The position numbers and the translations under genes are program-made. Under the pieces are notes generated by a model. It made no database searches and was not told the origin of the DNA. It saw only the letters and a list, made by a program, of their open reading frames with translations. Below, one piece after another: positions 1 through 6,109 of a DNA stretch of 6,109 nt. The first letter of the stretch is position 1. Each line of letters starts with the position of its first letter. The DNA comes from JBGSKY01 sp041740995 (GTDB lineage: Bacteria; Planctomycetota; Planctomycetia; Pirellulales; Pirellulaceae), in contig JBGSKY010000301.1 of assembly GCA_041740995.1 (NCBI GenBank), positions 1 to 6,109 of the forward strand, read 5' to 3'.

Positions 1-64
1 GGCAACTCCGTCAAGTGTTAACTAATCACTATCATTTCACCAGCCAAGATTCGGCGCACCACGA

Positions 65-3000
65 ATGAGTGATCATCGTCCAAAGCCGGACCGCACCAAG
101 GCGCTGCCTCGTGTTGAACCTTCAGCGTCTGACATGGCAGACACGCCATCTGCACATGCCGACGAAACTCGCTATGAGTTCGAGCAACTGCTGGGCGATG
201 CGTTGAAACTCGACTTGAATAAGCTGTCGGGGGAAGGTGAATTTTCTGAACTCATTAGCAGACTTAAGAACCCTCAGAAACTTCAGCGGTTACTCGAGGA
301 CTTGGATGCGGCCCCACGCGCGGAGGGTGCAACAGAGCGAAAGCGAATCGGTCAATTTGAATTGCTAGAATCGCTTGGCGGTGGTGGTATGGGGCAAGTC
401 TTCAAGGCGCGTCACTTGCAACTTGGGCGGCTTGTTGCTGTAAAAATGTTGCACCCGCATCGGCTGGAAGATCCCACCATCATTCGACGATTCCGTCAAG
501 AAATGCGGGCCGTTGGACAACTACAGAATCCACATATCGTATCGGCATCACACGCGGACGAAGAGGACGGCTTGCCATACTTGGTCATGGACTATGTTCA
601 GGGGCAGTCGCTGCAGCAGCTCGCGAACAAATTGGAGCAGTCTAACCAGCGATTGAGCGTAGGCGTCGCGTGCGAATTGATTCGCCAAGCAGCAATTGGA
701 ATTCAGTTCGCCCATGAGCAAGGTATTATTCATCGTGATCTGAAACCTGGCAATCTCATGCTAGACCAAACTGGTATGGTTCGGGTGCTGGACTTAGGAC
801 TTGCCAAGATTATACATGAGTCGGAATCTTCTGATTTAGGTGCCACGACTGTCGAGCCGATGACGGGTGAGCACCAAGTCATCGGTACCCCCGACTACAT
901 GGCGCCAGAACAGATTGATGGAACAGGCAGTGCCGACGAGCGAACTGATATTTATGCATTGGGTGCGACGTTGTTTCGCTTACTTACGGGAGCTGTCGTT
1001 TTTCCTTCGCGAAATGCCCAAGAAAAATTTGTAGCAAAAGCGATTCGCATTTTGCATGATCCCGCACCCGACGTTCGCGACTTACGACCTGACGTCGATG
1101 TCCAACTAGCCGCACTGATCAGTTCTTGCCTATCGAAAGATCCATCTGCAAGAATTCAAACTGCAGGGGAACTTGCAAAGCGACTAGCAGCTTGGGCGGA
1201 TTCTGCTCAGGTGCATGCATTGGCAAGCCAGTCGAGTGCTACTTCAGCGATCACAGCTACGGTAAAGAATCCTCCTTCGGTTTCACCGCTACAAACTCCC
1301 AAATCGCCTCGGCCTGTCCGCAACTTATCTGAACGAAAGAGAGTTGCCACTGCCGCAGGTAGCGGATGGCATTTCGGAAACAAGTTTTTAATAGCTGCAG
1401 CGGCGGCGTTCTTTCCGCTGGCGCTAGCAGCTTGGTTGGTCTATCGTTTCGCGTTGCCTGGCGGCGGTGAACTAGTCATCGAGTGTACCGAAGATGTACA
1501 GTTGACGGTTCGTGCGGTTCAAGAAGAACAAGTGGAAACGCTCGATTTGATCCGTAAGCCTTCAGGCAAACTTGAGCTGGCTACCGGCCCCTGGCAGTTG
1601 ACTTTACAAGGTGTTGACGCCGAAGAATTCAAGCTCAGTGACGACACGATCGTCGTCTCGAAAGGCGAACAGCTTCAAGTCCGAATCAGTCGGAGCACGC
1701 CACCTCAAGCTTCGGTTCACTCCACCACGCCTGCTGTCGATGTGGAGGAGCCAATGTCACAGGACATCGCCAGGAGCGACGATAGTGAAGACGCTTTGCA
1801 GTTAGAGGCTTCAGTTCGGATTGAATATCCGCCTGTTTTTCAGCGCGATGAAACAAACCCGCTATTTACAGACCCCGATTCTAGCGTTGAAGAGCCAGTT
1901 CAATCTTCTGCTCCCGAGTATCAACGATCGATTTTGCCAGGCTTGGTCTTGCAACCTACCGTTGAAGACGAACTGTTTGAATGGCAGATACTTCGCAAAC
2001 GACCGCTTTCCGGCATGCAAACTGACAACTGGAAATGGAGTGTAGAGCACTTTGATGTCAATCGCGATGGGACACGATGGGTAGATTCGCTAGGTTCGTA
2101 CGTGCTAGTTCGTGACTGCCAGAGCGGTCAGGTGAAAGCTTTGGTAACGCGTGGGCGCAGTCATGAATTTTTGCACTCCGTAGCTTTTCGGCCTGCCGAA
2201 GATTCATTCGCAGTTCTGGTACATTCGCTGCTTGACCAACGTCAAGATGCAGTTGAGATCCGCTCCGCGACTGGATTGTTGGAGCAGCGGATTGAGTATG
2301 GAAAAGATTTGCCACCAAGTTCAGAAATCGGCCGCTTTAATTTTACTTGGTCGGGCGATGGGAAACGCTTGCTTGTCTGGAGCATGAAGCATTTGCTCGT
2401 TTATGACAACAATGGTGAGTTACTGTCAAAGTTTCAGTTCGACGATACTTCCGGGCCAGCGACCGAGTTTGCGCAAGTGCCACGTGGCATTCACGCGACG
2501 GCCCATCCGAAAACTTCGCACTTAACATTAGTCTGCCGCGACTCAGTCATTCGCACTTGGGATTTGGTCGACGGGTCGGTGCAGGATGTAACTCGAATAG
2601 GAATGTCGACACGGCCAGAAGGCCTTGATGTTTTCATCCGTTGGAGTCCAAGTGGAAAGCACTTGTTAGTAACTGGGCTTGATGAATCCGGCGAGAACCG
2701 TATTGCTCAGGTTTATTCTTGGGAAGGCAAACGCATAGCCATCAGCCCGCGCGATTGGGACCATGCTGATTGGTCAAGAGATGGAAAGTTTTTAGTTACC
2801 GACCGTGGCCAAATACTCGATTTGAACTTGAGGCAGATTCGCGTTCTTCCTTTTTCCGAGCATGATCCATTACCTGGAGCCATGCGATATCCTTACTGGA
2901 CCAATGGTGATCAAATCGTCCTCGTCTATGCAGATGACAGATGGCAGCGGCATTCGGGCATGATTCGCATGTTCCGCCGAAACGGTGCAGAAATACCGAC

Positions 3001-4714
3001 GTTAGCTGATCCTCAACCTCTGCAACCCATGTCCGCGGACTTGCTGTCAGACGGTCGAATTGCAGCCGCTTATCATCGCGGTGGAACGCATCGTCTGCTT
3101 TATCAATGGTCGAAAGAAGGAATTGGGCGTCCTGCCGCTCAGTTGCCTGAACAAACACCGACCGGGGTTCAACTGCAACCTTACGAGGCGGCGCTGTCTT
3201 CGCAGAACAACCGTTTTACTCTGCGGTCTCCTTGGCGACAGATTGTTCTGGACGTGGATGGTAAATTGCTTGACGAGACGATCTTGGTTGGAGAAGAGCG
3301 ACACGATGCAGCTTATCAGCCGCATGGGAATCTATTGGCATTTGTTCAACAACCTGACCAGTCACTGGTGGTTCAGGACGCTCGCGGTAGCACGATTCGA
3401 ACGCTGAGACCAGCTAGTTACAACGCGATGCTCCGGTGGAGCCCAGACGGACGTTTTCTCGCTTGGCAGCATCCGAGTCCGGACGGAAATTCCAATATCA
3501 CTTCAGCGGTCGATTTGCAAACAAAAGATTCTCAACCTCGGTCGCTTGGCGACGCGGCCGGCCGTGTCAGTTTTAGTCCTGACGGAAAGTGGCTCGCTTG
3601 CTTGGTAGCAGACCAGAATTCTGAAAAACTAGTAGTGACCGATCTAATGTCGGATCGCCGTTTGGAGGTTCCGGTAAAGACAGTCTCCGGTGTTCGAGCG
3701 GCTCCAGTTTGGCTACCAGACTCGCAGCACATATTCGCTGGACACGTATATCAAATTGGTAGTGACGACGTATTGGTGAAGAAAGGTGATGCTGAGTTTC
3801 ATGATTGGTTGGGCGGTGTTGCCAGTCCGAGCAAAAATCAACTGATTGTTTTTGCTCGACAAAAAGAGGGGCACCCGATTTTACATACTGTCGACGCCAA
3901 TGGGGCCGTTCTCCGATCGATACAGATCGCTGGGCAAGTTCTACCATCGGCAATCAATGGCTCCAGTAGTCAATCGATCCATGATCCCCAACGCTCGGAA
4001 CGAATGGCATCGCTCGTTTCAGAAGAGGGTTTTCAAGAGCCTCATTCGATAATGTTAACTTCTATTGATGGACAGCAAGCACCGACTCCGCTTTGGAATG
4101 GGATCGCCTTCGATGACGGTGCAACGCTGACAATCGGCGCTGAAGGCGAAATCCTGAACGCTTCAAACAATGGCAGTTTAGATCGGTATCTTCTGCATGC
4201 AGTTCGCTATCCAAACGGGCCATCGATCCCTTTAACACAAAAAGCTTTTCAGGTCCGGCGTTCCTTGGATCAGAATCGGCAAGCGATGCTCTGGGCAGTG
4301 GATATGGAGGCGCGAGTTCAGCTTGCTAGTGGTGACACGTGGAAGCCGACTCTAAGATCCTTCGACGCTCTAAGTACGTTTGACAAGTGGCCGCAAATCG
4401 AAGATGTCTCGACAATTGATCTATCGGGACGCAAGGAGCTTTCCGATTTAGAGCTTCAATTCGTCTCGCGATTCGCAAACCTGAAGCAGCTTAACCTAGC
4501 AAACACATCGATCCGAGACGTTACTTCCTTGGTCAACCTATCGCAATTGGAAACACTCGATTTGAGCAACACTCAAGTCGAAGAACTGGTTAGTTTGTCA
4601 AAACTCTCCTCGCTTCGTCAGCTCAATTTATCAGGTTGTAACGTCACCGCGTTCGATATAGCTCTTCTGAAAGAAGCCATCCCGGAATGCAGCATTCAGC
4701 AGACTGTTCCTTAG
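65..4714 (+). CDS. Membrane-anchored Hanks-type Ser/Thr protein kinase with beta-propeller and LRR C-terminal region (1549 aa)
   Basis: Predicted transmembrane receptor-like kinase that phosphorylates Ser/Thr on unknown cytoplasmic targets. Seen: acidic N-terminal region (about 35-85); kinase domain about 97-378 with glycine loop GGGGMGQV (105-112), VAVK Lys127, alpha-C Glu146, HRDLKPGN (223-230, catalytic Asp225), DLG in place of DFG (243-245), GTPDYMAPEQ (274-283), Asp295 and Arg363. All catalytic residues are present. A basic linker (about 417-440) precedes one membrane helix (about 440-462), which places the kinase inside. Residues 466-545 resemble the PEGA-like module common in planctomycete kinases; 546-640 is an acidic linker. 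From about 655 to 1430 there are 14-15 propeller blade motifs (WSPDGR/FSPDGK type), then LRRs 1448-1549. The start is the first ATG after an in-frame stop at 23-25; no clear Shine-Dalgarno sequence is visible. The next downstream gene converges on it, so it appears monocistronic at its 3' side. Ligand and substrates are unknown. Confidence 0.95.
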   Translation: MSDHRPKPDRTKALPRVEPSASDMADTPSAHADETRYEFEQLLGDALKLDLNKLSGEGEFSELISRLKNPQKLQRLLEDLDAAPRAEGATERKRIGQFELLESLGGGGMGQVFKARHLQLGRLVAVKMLHPHRLEDPTIIRRFRQEMRAVGQLQNPHIVSASHADEEDGLPYLVMDYVQGQSLQQLANKLEQSNQRLSVGVACELIRQAAIGIQFAHEQGIIHRDLKPGNLMLDQTGMVRVLDLGLAKIIHESESSDLGATTVEPMTGEHQVIGTPDYMAPEQIDGTGSADERTDIYALGATLFRLLTGAVVFPSRNAQEKFVAKAIRILHDPAPDVRDLRPDVDVQLAALISSCLSKDPSARIQTAGELAKRLAAWADSAQVHALASQSSATSAITATVKNPPSVSPLQTPKSPRPVRNLSERKRVATAAGSGWHFGNKFLIAAAAAFFPLALAAWLVYRFALPGGGELVIECTEDVQLTVRAVQEEQVETLDLIRKPSGKLELATGPWQLTLQGVDAEEFKLSDDTIVVSKGEQLQVRISRSTPPQASVHSTTPAVDVEEPMSQDIARSDDSEDALQLEASVRIEYPPVFQRDETNPLFTDPDSSVEEPVQSSAPEYQRSILPGLVLQPTVEDELFEWQILRKRPLSGMQTDNWKWSVEHFDVNRDGTRWVDSLGSYVLVRDCQSGQVKALVTRGRSHEFLHSVAFRPAEDSFAVLVHSLLDQRQDAVEIRSATGLLEQRIEYGKDLPPSSEIGRFNFTWSGDGKRLLVWSMKHLLVYDNNGELLSKFQFDDTSGPATEFAQVPRGIHATAHPKTSHLTLVCRDSVIRTWDLVDGSVQDVTRIGMSTRPEGLDVFIRWSPSGKHLLVTGLDESGENRIAQVYSWEGKRIAISPRDWDHADWSRDGKFLVTDRGQILDLNLRQIRVLPFSEHDPLPGAMRYPYWTNGDQIVLVYADDRWQRHSGMIRMFRRNGAEIPTLADPQPLQPMSADLLSDGRIAAAYHRGGTHRLLYQWSKEGIGRPAAQLPEQTPTGVQLQPYEAALSSQNNRFTLRSPWRQIVLDVDGKLLDETILVGEERHDAAYQPHGNLLAFVQQPDQSLVVQDARGSTIRTLRPASYNAMLRWSPDGRFLAWQHPSPDGNSNITSAVDLQTKDSQPRSLGDAAGRVSFSPDGKWLACLVADQNSEKLVVTDLMSDRRLEVPVKTVSGVRAAPVWLPDSQHIFAGHVYQIGSDDVLVKKGDAEFHDWLGGVASPSKNQLIVFARQKEGHPILHTVDANGAVLRSIQIAGQVLPSAINGSSSQSIHDPQRSERMASLVSEEGFQEPHSIMLTSIDGQQAPTPLWNGIAFDDGATLTIGAEGEILNASNNGSLDRYLLHAVRYPNGPSIPLTQKAFQVRRSLDQNRQAMLWAVDMEARVQLASGDTWKPTLRSFDALSTFDKWPQIEDVSTIDLSGRKELSDLELQFVSRFANLKQLNLANTSIRDVTSLVNLSQLETLDLSNTQVEELVSLSKLSSLRQLNLSGCNVTAFDIALLKEAIPECSIQQTVP
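4406..4714 (+). repeat. Leucine-rich repeats at the kinase C-terminus
   Basis: Coding repeats within the kinase gene. An irregular first unit (residues 1448-1472, VSTIDLSG...) is followed by two exact 22-residue units starting LKQLNLANT (1473) and LETLDLSNT (1495). A last unit starts LRQLNLSGC (1517) and ends in the cap-like LKEAIPECSI before the stop. The period and the LxxLxLxxT pattern fit short bacterial or SDS22-like LRRs. The cap-like ending suggests the protein ends naturally here rather than being truncated. The likely role is protein-protein contact outside the cytoplasm; this is inferred. Confidence 0.8.
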
Positions 4715-4728
4715 ATTTAAGAATTATG

Positions 4729-4785
4729 GCAGCTTTCCATTCGACCAAAGTCGCCTCGCCCTGCCTTCGAGGATGAGGAAGCTGC
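4729..4785 (+). terminator. Three-way-junction inverted repeat after the kinase stop; possible 3'-end or terminator structure
   Basis: The element starts 14 bases after the kinase stop codon. An outer stem pairs 4729-4740 with 4773-4785 (12 pairs, one U-G wobble at 4736/4778, A4776 bulged). It encloses two adjacent hairpins: CGAC/GTCG at 4742-4745 and 4750-4753 with a CAAA loop, and CCTCG/CGAGG at 4754-4758 and 4768-4772 with a 9-base loop. Only T4741 is unpaired at the junction. The wobble would be an A-C mismatch in the opposite transcript, which mildly favours function in the plus-strand RNA. No U-tract follows, so it is not a classical intrinsic terminator; it could instead be an RNA 3'-end stabiliser or a dispersed palindromic repeat. 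Confidence 0.4.
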
Positions 4786-4827
4786 GAATGTTTGCTCTCG
4801 GGACGTTGCTCCATATCTCATATCGAC

Positions 4828-4862
4828 GCGTTTTTGTTCGGATCGAGACGGAAAACAAACGC
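4828..4862 (-). terminator. Imperfect stem-loop just past the stop of the 188-aa minus-strand gene
   Basis: GCGTTT at 4828-4833 pairs with AAACGC at 4857-4862. The stem continues inward with interruptions (4835, 4837-4839 and 4841 pairing with 4855, 4853-4851 and 4849). On the minus strand it begins 8 bases after the TGA of the 188-aa gene, the expected place for a terminator. It lacks a following T-run and has three mismatches, so the call is tentative. Confidence 0.25.
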
Positions 4863-4870
4863 TGTGAACG

Positions 4871-5437
4871 TCAAACGACCGGACGAACCCAAACATTGGC
4901 AAAATCCGTCAGTGCGATGTGAGAGAACGATTTTGAAGAACTCAGTTTCATCAAATCATGCTGGTCACACCGACTGATCGGGCACAGCCGTTCCCACCAA
5001 ACTTCCAGCGAATCACAAGTTCGAATTTGTACCGTCGCGCAGCTGTCACTCTGGCAGCGAACGAACGCGAGAAACTCCCCATCTGGAGAACAACGTACCG
5101 AACCATTTACTAGTCCGCCAATGACTTCAACCTGTTTCTCAAAAAAGCGTTTGAGCGAGTGAAATGAATTATCTATTTTGACAACTTTGAGGGTCGAAGA
5201 TCGGTCGTGGGGATATGCAACAATCAGTTCATCAGGATGCTCCGGTCGAAACCGACCGTCTGCGTAGCCAGCGACAAAACGCTGCACCAGGAGACCACTT
5301 GTGCAAGGATCTAGCCATTCGACATAGGTAGGGTCGCACTCATCTTGGCTAATTCTAGTGGTGACTAAAATGTTTCCAACGATATCAATATAAGTAAGTA
5401 GGATTGAAAGTGTGAACTGTGCTAACGCAATTACCAT
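4871..5437 (-). CDS. Small exported or membrane-anchored protein with beta-propeller-like motifs (188 aa), function unknown
   Basis: I do not recognise a named family. Seen: a hydrophobic N-terminus (about 1-26, MVIALAQFTL onward) that could be a signal anchor or signal peptide, then a soluble part with eight cysteines (34, 45, 116, 128, 133, 141, 152, 157). Two or three segments resemble propeller blades: GRFRPEHPDELIVAY near 61-75, VRCSPDGEFLAF at 114-125 followed by VQIRTCDSLEVWW (136-148), and FSHIALTDFANVWV at 171-184. The CSPDGEFLAF stretch is the same motif type as blades in the neighbouring kinase (for example FSPDGKWLAC at about 1169-1178). Three blades cannot close a propeller alone. 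ATG 5437 is the first ATG in frame after a TAA 18 bases upstream. It lacks the usual basic n-region, and the only purine-rich ribosome-site candidate lies too far away. It probably forms an operon with the gene 65 bp upstream. Reality of the ORF is likely; the exact start is uncertain. Confidence 0.7.
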   Translation of the reverse strand: MVIALAQFTLSILLTYIDIVGNILVTTRISQDECDPTYVEWLDPCTSGLLVQRFVAGYADGRFRPEHPDELIVAYPHDRSSTLKVVKIDNSFHSLKRFFEKQVEVIGGLVNGSVRCSPDGEFLAFVRCQSDSCATVQIRTCDSLEVWWERLCPISRCDQHDLMKLSSSKSFSHIALTDFANVWVRPVV

Positions 5438-5502
5438 CAGTAACGCATTTCTTTATAAGTCTCTCTCGGCGGCAAAGGGAAATTTCCACTTTTTCTGCCG
5501 TT
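5438..5502 (-). promoter_or_regulatory. Gap between the two minus-strand genes with a GAGAGAG ribosome-site candidate and a three-codon ORF
   Basis: On the minus strand, GAGAGAG (5467-5461) lies 12 bases before an ATG at 5448. That ATG opens a three-codon frame (Met-Arg-Tyr, TGA at 5439-5437) whose stop shares its A with the ATG of the 188-aa gene (TGATG). This arrangement permits translational coupling. The gap also contains the 10-bp palindrome GGAAATTTCC (5478-5487). I see no convincing promoter here, which supports read-through from the upstream gene. Confidence 0.3.
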
Positions 5503-6021
5503 TTATATAGGACCCATGATATTCTTGATTAATTCGTCTGCGAGCTCCGAGTCGGTTATCGTTTCGCTTGTCCTAAACAAGACACCTTCTGTGGTATAAA
5601 TCCCCTCGCTCAAATTGTTCTTCAGCAAGTAATTTAATTGGTCATCTGCGTCGTTATAGCTCAACTCTAACCAGACGTCTTTATTTCTAAGGCCCGGTAC
5701 AATAATCTGTTGGCCTCGAACCACACACGGTAATGGTAAGCCATCAATGGATATTAAAGCATGGTTGTGACCGAAGGCTACTGTAACCTTTTTCTTCGTG
5801 TAGTAACCATATCTCGCACTATCAATTGTCGTCCCGGTCCCGAGGATGACTCCGCTGTATACTGCACCCTTTAATTGTATCGGCACCTCTGCACCCGTGA
5901 GTTTTGCGACAAGGTGATTTCTAAAGAGCTGCACCTCGCCGCGAGGTACTTCGAATGCGAATGGCCGCATGAATCCAAACAGCAATGCGAGAGCGAACAT
6001 CGCATACAACGGCTTTCGCAT
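5503..6021 (-). CDS. Secreted hypothetical protein with N-terminal signal peptide (172 aa from the chosen start)
   Basis: No family recognised. The frame is open from the stop at 5503 to the right edge of the window, with in-frame ATGs at 6105, 6102 and 6021. I chose 6021 because it begins MRKPLYAMFALALLFGFM, a good signal-peptide n- and h-region, followed by RPFAFE with a possible cleavage after Ala22 of this start. The ATG at 6105 would add 28 residues, and the true start could lie beyond the window. No strong Shine-Dalgarno sequence precedes 6021. The mature part is about 150 residues, mixed beta-rich in appearance (QLKGAVYSGVILGTGTTID, KKVTVAFGHNHALISIDGLP) with an acidic, helical-looking C-terminus (TDSELADELIKNIMGPI). 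A GHNH stretch might suggest metal binding, but that is speculative. It has a single cysteine after the predicted signal. It lies upstream of the 188-aa gene on the same strand with a 65 bp gap, consistent with one transcript whose promoter is outside the window. Confidence 0.65.
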   Translation of the reverse strand: MRKPLYAMFALALLFGFMRPFAFEVPRGEVQLFRNHLVAKLTGAEVPIQLKGAVYSGVILGTGTTIDSARYGYYTKKKVTVAFGHNHALISIDGLPLPCVVRGQQIIVPGLRNKDVWLELSYNDADDQLNYLLKNNLSEGIYTTEGVLFRTSETITDSELADELIKNIMGPI

Positions 6022-6109
6022 AGCACTCGTAAAACGATCATTGATAAAGCCAAGAACTACAAAGCAATTCTGGTAAGTCAACGCGCTGTAGAAACATGAC
6101 ATCATTGCA

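Noticed and set aside
30..35. TATCAT as a -10 promoter box for the kinase
   Set aside because: No acceptable -35 box lies at 16-18 bases and the match is short; chance is likely in 64 bases.
794..802. DLG instead of DFG in the kinase, a possible pseudokinase sign
   Set aside because: The metal-binding Asp is kept, DLG is frequent in bacterial kinases, and every other catalytic residue is intact.
2796..3407. Overlapping open frames on both strands inside the kinase gene (120, 92 and 115 codons)
   Set aside because: They lie within the propeller coding region, have no recognisable motifs or start signals, and look like shadows of the true frame.
3573..3953. 126-codon minus-strand open frame inside the kinase gene
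   Set aside because: Composition rich in Arg, His and Pro and lack of motifs are typical of antisense shadow frames; the plus-strand frame carries clear blade motifs here.
4481..4714. DNA-level tandem repeat
   Set aside because: The 66-base periodicity exists only at the protein level as LRR units; the nucleotide copies are strongly diverged.
4729..4785. tRNA or tRNA-like gene because of the branched fold
   Set aside because: It is only 57 bases, has two rather than three inner arms, and lacks the T-loop sequence and the acceptor-end layout.
4717..4977. Two 61-codon open frames, one on each strand, over the convergent gap
   Set aside because: They overlap the stem structures and the end of the 188-aa gene, have no ribosome site, and read as low-quality protein.
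5478..5487. GGAAATTTCC palindrome as an operator
   Set aside because: It is only 10 bp and its flanks pair poorly; a single short palindrome in an AT-rich gap is not enough.

Overview
The window looks like bacterial chromosome from a planctomycete, probably from the Pirellulaceae/Rhodopirellula relatives. The main reason is one very large protein whose build is typical of that phylum: a Hanks-type Ser/Thr kinase, one membrane helix, a short PEGA-like sandwich, a long beta-propeller region and a leucine-rich-repeat tail. Weak or absent Shine-Dalgarno signals fit the same origin. The genus is an inference; no rRNA or other marker is present.

Layout. Positions 1-64 are a short leader with an in-frame stop at 23-25. 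Positions 65-4714 (+) encode the 1549-residue receptor-like kinase. The kinase core is intact (glycine loop, VAVK lysine, HRD, DLG, APE), so it is predicted to be an active kinase on the cytoplasmic side. About 1090 residues lie across the membrane as a probable sensor or scaffold. Positions 4715-4870 are the gap between converging genes. It holds a compact three-way-junction inverted repeat (4729-4785) close to the kinase stop, and an imperfect stem-loop (4828-4862) close to the stop of the opposing gene.

The right third carries two minus-strand genes that look co-transcribed (read from high to low coordinates, 65 bp apart). The first, 6021 down to 5503, encodes a small protein with a likely signal peptide and no family I recognise. 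The second, 5437 down to 4871, encodes a 188-residue protein with an N-terminal hydrophobic segment, eight cysteines and two or three propeller-like blade motifs. Both are predicted to be exported or membrane-anchored. They may therefore share a compartment with the kinase's propeller/LRR region, but a functional link is only suggested by proximity and the shared repeat type.

I saw no mobile element, CRISPR array, tRNA or rRNA. The best candidates for something undescribed are the two small exported proteins, the unusual start region of the 188-residue gene, and the three-way-junction element.
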